Shown here in pieces: positions 31,278-39,112 of a DNA stretch of 64,000 nt. Each line of letters opens with the position of its first letter. Position 1 is the stretch's first letter. This stretch comes from JAGOTP01 sp964598725. GTDB lineage: Bacteria; Patescibacteriota; Patescibacteriia; 2-12-FULL-60-25. Position numbers and translations under genes: made by a program. The stretch spans positions 558,001-622,000 of the forward strand of contig CAZRCW010000001.1 of assembly GCA_964598725.1 (NCBI GenBank). The letters run 5' to 3'. The notes under the pieces were generated by a model. The model saw only the letters and a program-made list of their open reading frames with translations. It was not told where the DNA came from and made no database searches.

Positions 31278-33836
31278 ATGCAAGATAAAATCATCATCCG
31301 AGGGGCGCGTGAGCACAACCTCAAAAACATTTCGTTAGAGCTGCCGCGCAACAAAATGATCGTCTTCACCGGCCTATCTGGTTCAGGCAAGTCGTCTTTG
31401 GCATTCGATACAATCTTCGCCGAAGGGCAGCGTCGTTACGTCGAGTCATTGTCCTCGTATGCGCGTCAGTTCTTGGGACAAATGGACAAACCGGATGTCG
31501 ATGAAATCGAAGGCTTGTCACCGGCTATTTCGATTGATCAAAAGGCGCACTCAGCTAACCCGCGTTCGACGGTGGCGACGATCACGGAAGTCTATGACTA
31601 TCTGCGTGTGTTGTACGCACGCGTCGGAAAACCGTTCTGTCCGATTTGTGAGAAGCCGATTCAAAAAATGACGGTTGATGAAATGGTGGATTCACTGTTG
31701 AAGCATACGATTGCCTTGCATGATGAAGCGCCCGCGAAAAAGAAAGCCAAGAAAACAAAGGATGAGCATGCGGACACAATTACGATTCTGGCGCCAGTCG
31801 TTCAAGGTCGAAAAGGGGAATACCATCAGCTTCTTCAGGATTTGTATGAAGCAGGTTTCTTGGAGGCACGTGTTGATGGGGACTTCTATTCATTGCGCGA
31901 GGCGGTGCCGATGGAGCGCTATCAGCAGCACACGATCGAATTGGTCGTGGACCGCATTCCATTAGGTTGGCCAGTCGAAGGCAATAAGGCTTTACGTTCG
32001 CGTTTAGCCGAAGCGATCGAAATTGCGCTTGATCGTGGGAGCGAAGCGGTTCGTGCGATCTTGGATGATGGGAGCGAACGTTTGATGTCCGCCCGTTTTT
32101 CGTGCGCGGATGATGGCTTCGCCTTCCCTGAGATCGAGCCACGTCTTTTTTCTTTCAACTCACCCTACGGTGCCTGTCAGAGTTGTAACGGCTTGGGCGT
32201 AAAAGAAATTTTCTCAGAAGAGATCTGTGAAGCCTGTCATGGCAAGCGTCTCCGTACGGAAGCGCTGCACGTGAGAATCGAAGGCAAGAACATTGTTGAG
32301 CTCTGTAATCAACCGATCGATCACGCGGCCGACTTCGTCGTTGGCCTGGAATTGGATCCACAGCAAAAACAGATCGCTGCGCCGGTTTTACGTGAAATCA
32401 TCAGCCGCTTATCCTTTTTGCTTGATGTTGGATTGGAATATCTGACACTGAATCGAACGGCCGGCACGTTATCCGGTGGTGAGGCGCAGCGTATCCGTCT
32501 CGCATCACAGATCGGCTCGCATTTGGTGGGCGCTCTGTACGTCTTGGACGAGCCGACGATTGGACTACATCAACGAGATAACGCCAAGCTCGTCGACACG
32601 TTGCTCAAGCTACGTGACTTAGGCAACACGATCATCGTGGTCGAGCATGATGAGGATACGATCCGTGCCTCGGATTACCTCGTCGACATCGGTCCAGGGG
32701 CCGGTCGTCATGGTGGGCATGTTGTCGCCGCCGGTCCTATGCCTCAGATCTTGCAGGATGAGAAAAGTACGACCTGCGCGTTCTTGCGCGGCGACAAGAA
32801 GATCAGCTATCCGGTCAAACGTCGCGGTGATGGAAAGCAGCACCTCACCGTTGTGAAAGCGACCGAGAACAACTTGAAGAATGTGACGGTCAAAATCCCA
32901 CTTCAGCGCTTTGTCGCAATCACTGGCGTCTCAGGTTCAGGGAAGTCCACACTCATGATCGACGTCTTGTACCGTGAGCTGTCGCGTCGTTTGAATCAAT
33001 CGACAGCCAAACCAGGAAAGCACGAAGATATTCTCGGCATCGACTGGATCGACAAGATCGTTGACGTCGATCAGTCCGCCATTGGTCGCACGCCACGCTC
33101 GAACCCAGCGACCTATACGGACATCTGGGGCCACATCCGTGATCTCTACGCGATGACGGCAGAGGCGCGCGTACGTGGGTATAAGCCGGGTCGCTTCTCA
33201 TTCAACGTCCCAGGTGGTCGTTGTGAGCACTGTGAAGGAAACGGTCAGATCGCGATTGAGATGCACTTCTTGCCAACGGTCTACGTGCCGTGTGACGTCT
33301 GTAAGGGGAAACGCTTCAATCGTGAAACGCTTGAAGTGAAGTATCGTGATAAGAGTATTGCCGATGTACTCGCGATGACGGTCGAAGAAGCGAACAAATT
33401 CTTCCATGATCTGCCACCGGTCCATGATCGCACGAAGATTTTGGAAGAGGTTGGCTTGGGTTACATCCAGCTCGGTCAGTCGGCAACGACTTTGTCCGGT
33501 GGAGAAGCGCAACGTATCAAGCTTGCGACCGAACTCGCGCGGCGTGACACGGGCCGAACATTCTATCTCCTTGATGAACCAACCACCGGTCTCCACTTCG
33601 AAGATATCCAAAAACTATTGGTGGTCATGCATCGCTTGGTCCAGCGTGGGAACACCGTTTGTGTCATCGAGCACAACCTCGACATTATCAAAAATGCCGA
33701 TTGGGTGATCGATCTTGGCCCAGAGGGCGGAGATAAGGGGGGAACGATCGTAGCTCAAGGTTCACCAGAAGACGTGGCCAAGAGTCCCAAGAGCTTTACC
33801 GGGAAGTATTTGAAAGACGTTTTGAAGAAGCGTTAA
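31278..33836 (+). CDS. uvrA: UvrA, excinuclease ABC subunit A, without insertion domain
   Basis: An 852-residue UvrA, the damage-sensing ATPase of nucleotide excision repair. Two ABC units carry GLSGSGKSS and GVSGSGKST, signatures LSGGEAQRI (twice) and Walker B LDEPT. The UvrB-binding region (about 110-250) is present with a Lys-rich insert. Between CQSC (about 301) and CEAC (about 318) there are only 13 residues where about 100 residues of insertion domain are usual. The preceding zinc module keeps one Cys of the first CxxC (SCADDG). The C-terminal zinc finger (CEHC...CDVC) is intact. A TAGACT -10 and no SD precede it. Confidence 0.95.
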   Translation: MQDKIIIRGAREHNLKNISLELPRNKMIVFTGLSGSGKSSLAFDTIFAEGQRRYVESLSSYARQFLGQMDKPDVDEIEGLSPAISIDQKAHSANPRSTVATITEVYDYLRVLYARVGKPFCPICEKPIQKMTVDEMVDSLLKHTIALHDEAPAKKKAKKTKDEHADTITILAPVVQGRKGEYHQLLQDLYEAGFLEARVDGDFYSLREAVPMERYQQHTIELVVDRIPLGWPVEGNKALRSRLAEAIEIALDRGSEAVRAILDDGSERLMSARFSCADDGFAFPEIEPRLFSFNSPYGACQSCNGLGVKEIFSEEICEACHGKRLRTEALHVRIEGKNIVELCNQPIDHAADFVVGLELDPQQKQIAAPVLREIISRLSFLLDVGLEYLTLNRTAGTLSGGEAQRIRLASQIGSHLVGALYVLDEPTIGLHQRDNAKLVDTLLKLRDLGNTIIVVEHDEDTIRASDYLVDIGPGAGRHGGHVVAAGPMPQILQDEKSTTCAFLRGDKKISYPVKRRGDGKQHLTVVKATENNLKNVTVKIPLQRFVAITGVSGSGKSTLMIDVLYRELSRRLNQSTAKPGKHEDILGIDWIDKIVDVDQSAIGRTPRSNPATYTDIWGHIRDLYAMTAEARVRGYKPGRFSFNVPGGRCEHCEGNGQIAIEMHFLPTVYVPCDVCKGKRFNRETLEVKYRDKSIADVLAMTVEEANKFFHDLPPVHDRTKILEEVGLGYIQLGQSATTLSGGEAQRIKLATELARRDTGRTFYLLDEPTTGLHFEDIQKLLVVMHRLVQRGNTVCVIEHNLDIIKNADWVIDLGPEGGDKGGTIVAQGSPEDVAKSPKSFTGKYLKDVLKKR

Positions 33837-33846
33837 AATTCTCTTC

Positions 33847-34380
33847 ATGGAATTTGGCTTGTATCTTATCTTGATGATCGTCGTCGTAGCCGCCTTGGTG
33901 GTTGGGTTTATTGCGTTCCGCTCCGGTCTGTTACCGACATTGGTTCGAGGCGCTCCGTACGTTTCAACCAGCGCTGATCTGGTGAAGGTGATGATGCGCT
34001 TAGTTGCTCTACGACCAACGGATACGGTTATCGACCTGGGATCGGGGGATGGGCGATTGGTTCTCGCCGCCGCCAAAGCCGGAGCGAAGCAAGCCATCGG
34101 CTATGAAATCGATCCGGTGAAGGTCGCGCGCTCTCGTCGGCTCGCGGAACGTCAGCAGCTGACTCAAGTGACGTTCTTCGCAAAATCTTTCTGGTCGGTG
34201 TCCTGGGCGGAAGCCGATGTTGTCTTTATCTATTCCTTACCTTTCTACATGGAAGCCTTAGAAAAGAAGCTGCGGAAAGAACTGAAAACCGGAGCGCGGG
34301 TCGTTACCTTGGTTGATCACCTGCCAGGTTGGCCTTTGCTGGCTGAAGAGCAGGGGGTGCGGGTGTATCGCAAGGACTAA
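33847..34380 (+). CDS. Membrane-anchored class I SAM methyltransferase
   Basis: A 177-residue protein with an N-terminal membrane helix (about 3-25, LYLILMIVVVAALVVGFIAF) and a short Rossmann methyltransferase domain: VIDLGSGDGRLVLAAAKAG (SAM motif I), YEIDP and ADVVFIYSLPFYMEALEKKL. The anchor-plus-DLGSGDGR layout resembles the FAM173 lysine methyltransferases. A TAAAAT -10 lies 7 bases before the ATG, so the mRNA is nearly leaderless. Its stop overlaps that of a convergent relative by 4 bases. Confidence 0.82.
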   Translation: MEFGLYLILMIVVVAALVVGFIAFRSGLLPTLVRGAPYVSTSADLVKVMMRLVALRPTDTVIDLGSGDGRLVLAAAKAGAKQAIGYEIDPVKVARSRRLAERQQLTQVTFFAKSFWSVSWAEADVVFIYSLPFYMEALEKKLRKELKTGARVVTLVDHLPGWPLLAEEQGVRVYRKD

Positions 34381-34892
34381 ACTGCTTTAACGGTATAGAG
34401 ATACAGTTCGCGACCGGGTAAACCACCGACCGCATCCGCTGTCCAGCCGTCAATTGGCCAAATATACGTGACGACTTTTGTTCCAGGCTTGGTTTCAGCG
34501 AGCAGCTTCTGACACAGTTTTGGATAAATGCGACGCGTCAGGAATACGTAGATCACGTCCGCCTCACACCAATCTGCTTTCCAGAAGTCGGACCAGTGGG
34601 TTGAAATGAGGGCGCGTTTTGGATGAAAGAGTGTCCGCACTTGTGAAAGAAGGTAGAAGCCTAGAGACATCTCGTAGCCAATCGCTTTCACGTCTCGATC
34701 GGCTGCGGCGAGCAGAAGTCGTCCATCGCCACTTCCGAGATCGAAGATCGTTTGTCCTGGCACGAGTTCACACAGATCCAGGCAGGTTTGCAGTGATTTT
34801 TTCCCGGTCGGAACCCAAGGCGCTGCCTTCAGTCCCGCGTAGGCGGCGCTGCCCAAAAGCACGAGGAAAAACAGCTGCAACACAATCAGCAT
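34377..34892 (-). CDS. Membrane-anchored class I SAM methyltransferase
   Basis: A 171-residue relative of the convergent gene at 33847: an N-terminal hydrophobic segment (about 2-20), IFDLGSGDGRLLLAAADRD, YEMSLGFYLLSQV and ADVIYVFLTRRIYPKLCQKL. The same short, membrane-anchored domain plan and the DLGSGDGR motif suggest a duplication followed by inversion. The target is unknown. It is divergent from uvrC. Confidence 0.82.
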   Translation of the reverse strand: MLIVLQLFFLVLLGSAAYAGLKAAPWVPTGKKSLQTCLDLCELVPGQTIFDLGSGDGRLLLAAADRDVKAIGYEMSLGFYLLSQVRTLFHPKRALISTHWSDFWKADWCEADVIYVFLTRRIYPKLCQKLLAETKPGTKVVTYIWPIDGWTADAVGGLPGRELYLYTVKAV

Positions 34893-34942
34893 ATAGCGGG
34901 TCTATCCTAACGGTTGGTATACTCTTCCGTAAAGCAGCTCAC

Positions 34943-36226
34943 ATGATTCCATCCACCATCAAAATCAAAAACGGTAAGCTCTCAGAATCTCCGGGAGTGT
35001 ATTTGATGAAGGACGCAACCGGAACGGTGATTTATGTTGGGAAAGCGACGAGCTTAAAGCGACGAGTGCCCAACCACTTCATCCGGCCACATAGCCCCCA
35101 GATCGCCGAGATGACAACCAAGGTGGTTGAGATCGATTATATCGAGAAACCGACCGCGCTCGAAGCGCTGATCCTCGAAGCTAATTTGATAAAATATTAT
35201 TTCCCGAAATACAATGTCCGTGATCGGGATAATAAGAGTTTCCTCTACCTCGTTATCACGAACGAAGACTTCCCACGCCCATTGCTGGTACGCGGTAATG
35301 AGCTGGAAGAGGGGTTAGCGAAAAAAGCCAAGGCCGTGTTTGGTCCTTATACTTCGCCTCGTTCGTTACGCGCGGCTTTGGATTACCTACGCAAGATTTT
35401 TCCGTGGTCGACTTGTACGCCCGGCCAGCCACGAGCTTGTTTTTACGTTCACTTGGGACTATGTCCGGGTGTCTGCATCGGCACGGCGGATAAAAAAGCC
35501 TATGCCAAGACGATCCGCGATTTGATTGGATTTTTCGATGGAAAGAAAGACGAGATCATCAAGCGCTACCAGAAAGACATGAAGTCCTTGGCTGCCGAAC
35601 AGCGCTTCGAAGAAGCGGCGATTATCCGTAATCGCTTATTCTCGCTTGAGCATATCAAAGACATCGCTATCTTGAAGCGCGAGGATGAAGAGGTTGATCG
35701 TATCCGAGAAGGGGAAGCGCCGGTCGATTTGTACGGCCGGATCGAGGGCTATGATATTTCAAATATTTCAGGAACGTCATCGGTCGCTTCGATGGTGGTC
35801 TTCGAGAATGGTGCGCCGGCCAAAGCGGAGTACCGTAAATTCCGGATCAAATCCGTAATTGGAGCAAACGATGTCGCCTCGATGCAGGAGGTCTTGATGC
35901 GCCGCTTCCGGAACGACTGGCGCAAGCCCGATCTGCTCTTGATCGATGGCGGGTTACCGCAGGTAAATGCAGCGGAACAGGTCATTAAACACTTGAACTT
36001 AGGAATTCCCGTCGTCGGTATTGCCAAAGGTCCAGAACGGAAGCGGAATGATGTTGTTTGTGCCTCGAACGTGAATAAGGCGATTTGTGATATCTGTGAG
36101 AAGCAAGTCGATTTGTTGGCTGCGGTGCGTGATGAAGCGCACCGGTTCGCGATCGGCTACCATCGAAATCTGCGCGCCCGGCGCTTTTTGGGCAAGGATG
36201 TGACCGGACCGAGAGAGCCAGCGTAA
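34943..36226 (+). CDS. uvrC: UvrC, excinuclease ABC subunit C, short form
   Basis: A 427-residue UvrC, the nuclease that cuts on both sides of damage. The GIY-YIG domain is intact (SPGVYLMKD, VIYVGKATSLKRRV), as are the UVR segment (AAEQRFEEAAIIRNRLFSLE) and the RNase H-like domain (GYDISNISG, LLIDGGLPQVNAA, RDEAHRFAIGYHR). It stops soon after this point, so the C-terminal tandem HhH domain of normal 600-residue UvrC is missing; the following DNA is a promoter region with no trace of it. A TATACT -10 lies 19 bases before the ATG. Confidence 0.93.
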   Translation: MIPSTIKIKNGKLSESPGVYLMKDATGTVIYVGKATSLKRRVPNHFIRPHSPQIAEMTTKVVEIDYIEKPTALEALILEANLIKYYFPKYNVRDRDNKSFLYLVITNEDFPRPLLVRGNELEEGLAKKAKAVFGPYTSPRSLRAALDYLRKIFPWSTCTPGQPRACFYVHLGLCPGVCIGTADKKAYAKTIRDLIGFFDGKKDEIIKRYQKDMKSLAAEQRFEEAAIIRNRLFSLEHIKDIAILKREDEEVDRIREGEAPVDLYGRIEGYDISNISGTSSVASMVVFENGAPAKAEYRKFRIKSVIGANDVASMQEVLMRRFRNDWRKPDLLLIDGGLPQVNAAEQVIKHLNLGIPVVGIAKGPERKRNDVVCASNVNKAICDICEKQVDLLAAVRDEAHRFAIGYHRNLRARRFLGKDVTGPREPA

Positions 36227-36312
36227 TACACTGGATATCTATCGAATCGTTGACGGGTAATAGAATATTGTGCGATGCTGTAGCCGCACTTGGTGACGGA
36301 AGGGATAAACGC

Positions 36313-36870
36313 ATGAAGACAAGTCCAGAACTCGTAGTCATCTCAGGGCCTCCCGGGGCCGGGAAAACGTCCGTGGCGCGGGCGCTCGCCAGGTTAGCGT
36401 GTCGCCTGATGGAGCAGCCGATGGTCCACATTCCCGTGGACGAGCTGCGTGCGATGGTGGTTCAGCCTCAGGGCAAGACCGATTACGCCGCCGAGCGTGA
36501 GCTCTGGCGACCGATGCTGGAAGCTCAGCTCGACGTCTTACGACAGCAGCTCGCGTCGACGAGGCCGAGGCTGATCGTCGTCGATGGGCTCTTCTACTGG
36601 CGCGATGAGGACATCACTCGTCTGCGTCGAGCTCATCCGACGCACTTCTTCTTCAACGTGCACCTGGCGCTGCCGCTCGACGTCTGTCTCGCACGCAACG
36701 CGAAGCGGCGAGCGAGACGTCGGATCGAGGAAAAAGAGCTCAGGGCTCTGTACGCGCTCCCCGCGCCGGCGGATGCGAAGCTGTTCACGCTCGACGGAAC
36801 CGAGAGGACCGAGTTCTTGGCACAGCGCGTGCTCAACGAGGTCATCCAGTCGGGTCGTTGCGGACCCTGA
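36313..36870 (+). CDS. P-loop kinase-like protein
   Basis: A 185-residue protein with Walker A GPPGAGKTSVARALA at residue 11, a strand LIVVDGLFYW acting as Walker B and a lid-like Arg-rich segment (RNAKRRARRRIEEKELRALY). It resembles small AAA_33/zeta-toxin-like or adenylate-kinase-fold phosphotransferases. GGAAGGG precedes the ATG. GC-rich and monocistronic, with a hairpin (GTGCG/CGCAC at 36270-36289) in its leader and a terminator after it. Substrate unknown. Confidence 0.75.
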   Translation: MKTSPELVVISGPPGAGKTSVARALARLACRLMEQPMVHIPVDELRAMVVQPQGKTDYAAERELWRPMLEAQLDVLRQQLASTRPRLIVVDGLFYWRDEDITRLRRAHPTHFFFNVHLALPLDVCLARNAKRRARRRIEEKELRALYALPAPADAKLFTLDGTERTEFLAQRVLNEVIQSGRCGP

Positions 36871-36908
36871 GGTGCACTCCTCACACAACAATCACACACA
36901 AAGGAGGT

Positions 36909-36941
36909 GAAGGCGACTGGCTCAGGTCGCTTTTGTCTTTT
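36909..36941 (+). terminator. Terminator
   Basis: GAAGGCGAC tggctcag GTCGCTTTT-GTCTTTT (one G-U in the stem), after the kinase-like gene. Confidence 0.75.
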
Positions 36942-36967
36942 CTGGAAACAGACGATAGAGTGATGCT

Positions 36968-37846
36968 ATGTCTTCTTCCGTTATTTGGCTGAGTTCCAAA
37001 GAGCCACAGTCACCCAGTGATTGGATCAAAAAAGAACTCACGTTTCCGTCCTTTCAAGTAAGAGCAGCCACAACCATCGGCGGTCCACGTTCACGCTATA
37101 CGGATAACCAGGACGTGATCTGCATGACACAGAATCAGAACATCGCACGCATCGTCGTCGTCGATGGAGCGGGGAGTACCGAAACGGGTCAACGGGCGGC
37201 GCTCATCTGTGCCGAGACATCGCAAGATCTCTCGTTGCCGTTGGAACAGGTCTATCTCAAAGCAGATGAACAGATTCGCGCGGAGACGCGTGTTTCGAAT
37301 GCCTTCGATCCTAAGACGTCGGGCTATGGGGCGGTTGTGGGGATGGATATTGATCTTCAGACACCATTCGTTCAACTTGCCTATTGGGGTGATTGTCGCG
37401 CGCTCTTGTTACGACAGGGGAAGGTCGACCGGATTGCTACGACGGTTCCACAGAACGTTATGTTTGATCAGGTCCTAACAGGTGACTCCACTTTGGAAAG
37501 CTACTACGCGGCCGAAGGCCCCTCCTATCTGAGCGGAGGCTTGGGGCTGAGCGATCTCCCTGATATCAATCCGCCGGTCGGGTGGTCGTTTGTCCCTGAG
37601 GCGGGGGATCTATTGATTCTCGGTTCTGATGGAGTATGGGATCAGATTTCAGATTATGAAGTGGCTGAATTGTGGCGGAAGCATGGTCAGCAACCAGAGC
37701 CGTTCTTTGAGGTACTAAAAACCTTTGTTTTCAGCAGAAATAACGCAACCGAGCCCTTTTCTTTGATGATCGGACCAGAGAGTTCCGTTTCGTTTCAGCC
37801 GGACGCGGCCGACAATACTTCGTTGGTTCAGATCAATTTCGTCTAA
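36968..37846 (+). CDS. PP2C-like protein phosphatase
   Basis: A 292-residue PPM-fold protein that should remove phosphate from Ser/Thr. Metal and catalytic motifs are visible: SRYTDNQD, VVVDGAGSTE, YWGDCRALLLRQG, ILGSDGVWDQIS and the closing ADNTSLVQI. No membrane segment or fused sensor domain. No SD; the ATG is at the start of the transcript region. A partner Ser/Thr kinase is not in the window. Confidence 0.85.
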   Translation: MSSSVIWLSSKEPQSPSDWIKKELTFPSFQVRAATTIGGPRSRYTDNQDVICMTQNQNIARIVVVDGAGSTETGQRAALICAETSQDLSLPLEQVYLKADEQIRAETRVSNAFDPKTSGYGAVVGMDIDLQTPFVQLAYWGDCRALLLRQGKVDRIATTVPQNVMFDQVLTGDSTLESYYAAEGPSYLSGGLGLSDLPDINPPVGWSFVPEAGDLLILGSDGVWDQISDYEVAELWRKHGQQPEPFFEVLKTFVFSRNNATEPFSLMIGPESSVSFQPDAADNTSLVQINFV

Positions 37847-37848
37847 AG

Positions 37849-37877
37849 TTGCAAAAAATAAAGAAATATGCTAGTAT
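37849..37877 (+). promoter_or_regulatory. Promoter of the 156-residue orphan
   Basis: TTGCAA (37849-37854), 17-base spacer, TAGTAT (37872-37877). A leader of about 120 bases follows. Confidence 0.7.
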
Positions 37878-37934
37878 AACGCCATAACACGGGCGTTTTG
37901 TTCGTGTTCGCAACTTCCACTCCCCACCTACACC

Positions 37935-37990
37935 GGTCAGCAGTCCGCTCAATTTGGCTGACCCATCGTTGAATACGATGTATAGCGGAC
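37935..37990 (+). promoter_or_regulatory. Pseudoknot-like structured leader
   Basis: GGTCAGC (37935-37941) pairs with GCTGACC (37957-37963); GTCCGCT in its loop (37943-37949) pairs with AGCGGAC (37984-37990); between them is a hairpin CATCGT/ACGATG (37964-37980). The two perfect 7-pair stems interleave with linkers of 1, 7 and 20 bases, a feasible H-type pseudoknot, ending 13 bases before the ATG. Confidence 0.7.
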
Positions 37991-38003
37991 AGAAGGCCTC
38001 CCG

Positions 38004-38474
38004 ATGAGTTTCGGATCTGGAACGAGTGTTGGCGGACTCGGTGTTGTCGGTGTCGATCAGGTCGATCGACCGGTCAACCAGCGCGTGACGCTCGTCGCGT
38101 TCTTCACCATCGACGCCAACGGCGAAGCGGTCCTCGGTTCTGGCCTCCCGTCCCAGGTGACGTCGCGGGGGTGGCGCCCTGACTTCAGCACCTGGCGACG
38201 AGTCGACGGCTTCGTCTTCTCGGAGGTGACGTCGCAGGAGGGCAGTCTGCCCAACAGCGTGCCCTCGACGAATGGACCGCGGTTCTACTGCGGCGACTTC
38301 GTCTCACAAGCCGAGGCCTCGGACGTTTGCGATGACGCCTCCAACCAGGGTGTCGACGCTGTCACAACTCAGTCGTCCGACAGCTTCCCCTACGGCGGCG
38401 TGAGGCTTCACGACGGCAGGTTGTTCCCGCTCTCCAAGGGCGACGTGGTCGTCTATCTGCCGCCGCAGAGCTGA
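38004..38474 (+). CDS. Hypothetical protein, 156 residues, GC-rich orphan
   Basis: A small soluble protein with a glycine-rich start (SFGSGTSVGGLGVVGVDQV), several predicted beta strands (VTLVAFFTID, GFVFSEV, GDVVVYLPP) and two cysteines. No membrane segment, signal peptide or known motif. AAGG lies 9 bases before the ATG. It is preceded by a promoter and an elaborate leader and followed by a strong terminator. Function unknown; the leader suggests tight control. Confidence 0.72.
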   Translation: MSFGSGTSVGGLGVVGVDQVDRPVNQRVTLVAFFTIDANGEAVLGSGLPSQVTSRGWRPDFSTWRRVDGFVFSEVTSQEGSLPNSVPSTNGPRFYCGDFVSQAEASDVCDDASNQGVDAVTTQSSDSFPYGGVRLHDGRLFPLSKGDVVVYLPPQS

Positions 38475-38496
38475 CATACCGTCTTCACGGTATCGG

Positions 38497-38560
38497 GTGT
38501 AGGGGTTCCTTCCGGGGTCAGCTGCTCAGCGTGACCCCACCCCTCTTTTCCGATTCATCC
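38497..38560 (+). terminator. Terminator
   Basis: GGGTGTAGGGGttccttccGGGGTCA gctgctcagcg TGACCCCACCCCTCTTTTC. It closes the orphan unit before the mraZ operon. Confidence 0.8.
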
Positions 38561-38600
38561 ACAGGGATGGCTCAAAAAAGAGGGGTTTTTGATTGCCAAG

Positions 38601-38646
38601 TGGGACGGATAGTAATAAAATGGGTGAAAGTGGGATGAGGTGGGAT
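38601..38646 (+). promoter_or_regulatory. Putative MraZ operator
   Basis: TGGG at 38601, 38621, 38631 and 38641, on a strict 10-base grid, around an AT-rich AGTAATAAAA. MraZ is known to bind GTGGG-type repeats upstream of its own gene, so this is a likely autoregulatory site. Confidence 0.75.
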
Positions 38647-38679
38647 AGATTCCGACCTCTGAACCGCTCTTTTTCCCCC

Positions 38680-39111
38680 ATGTTCCTTGGCGAATACCGT
38701 CACGCTGTCGACGAAAAAGGCCGATTATCCATCCCGGCTAAGTTTCGGGCACGCTTGGAAGAGGGGGCGGTCGTGACGCGCGGACTCGATGGTTGTTTGA
38801 CCTTGTATCCGTTGGCCGAGTGGAAAGTCTTGGCTGAGCGGTTGGCTAATTTACCGATCAGTCAGAGCGATGCGCGTGCCTTTTCCCGTTTGCTGTTGGC
38901 CGGAGCGATGGAAGCCGAGATCGATCGTGCGGGTCGCGTGATGATCCCGAGTTATTTGCGCTCCTACGCCAGTTTGAAAAAAGAAGTGGTGGTCGCGGGT
39001 TTATATAACCGGATTGAAATCTGGGATCAGGACACTTGGACGAAAGTGTCCGAAGGGACCGCGAGTCGAGGTCCTGAGATCGCCGAACGTTTAGGGGGTA
39101 TTGGCATTTAA
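38680..39111 (+). CDS. mraZ: Transcriptional regulator MraZ
   Basis: A 143-residue MraZ with two SpoVT/AbrB-like halves: MFLGEYRHAVDEKGRLSIPA with KFRARL, and EAEIDRAGRVMIPSYLRSYA. It binds DNA as a ring upstream of the division and wall cluster and represses it. The ATG at 38680 is fixed by the conserved MFLGEY start; upstream in-frame codons lie within the operator. First gene of the mraZ-rsmH-ftsL set. Confidence 0.95.
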   Translation: MFLGEYRHAVDEKGRLSIPAKFRARLEEGAVVTRGLDGCLTLYPLAEWKVLAERLANLPISQSDARAFSRLLLAGAMEAEIDRAGRVMIPSYLRSYASLKKEVVVAGLYNRIEIWDQDTWTKVSEGTASRGPEIAERLGGIGI

Positions 39112-39112
39112 T

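Noticed and set aside
34619..34942. N-terminal extension of UvrC
   Set aside because: The frame is open but lies antisense to a methyltransferase gene and upstream of a TATACT box; family alignment begins at the ATG at 34943.
38593..38679. Upstream in-frame start for mraZ
   Set aside because: These codons cover the TGGG operator and promoter; the conserved MFLGEYRH start is at 38680.
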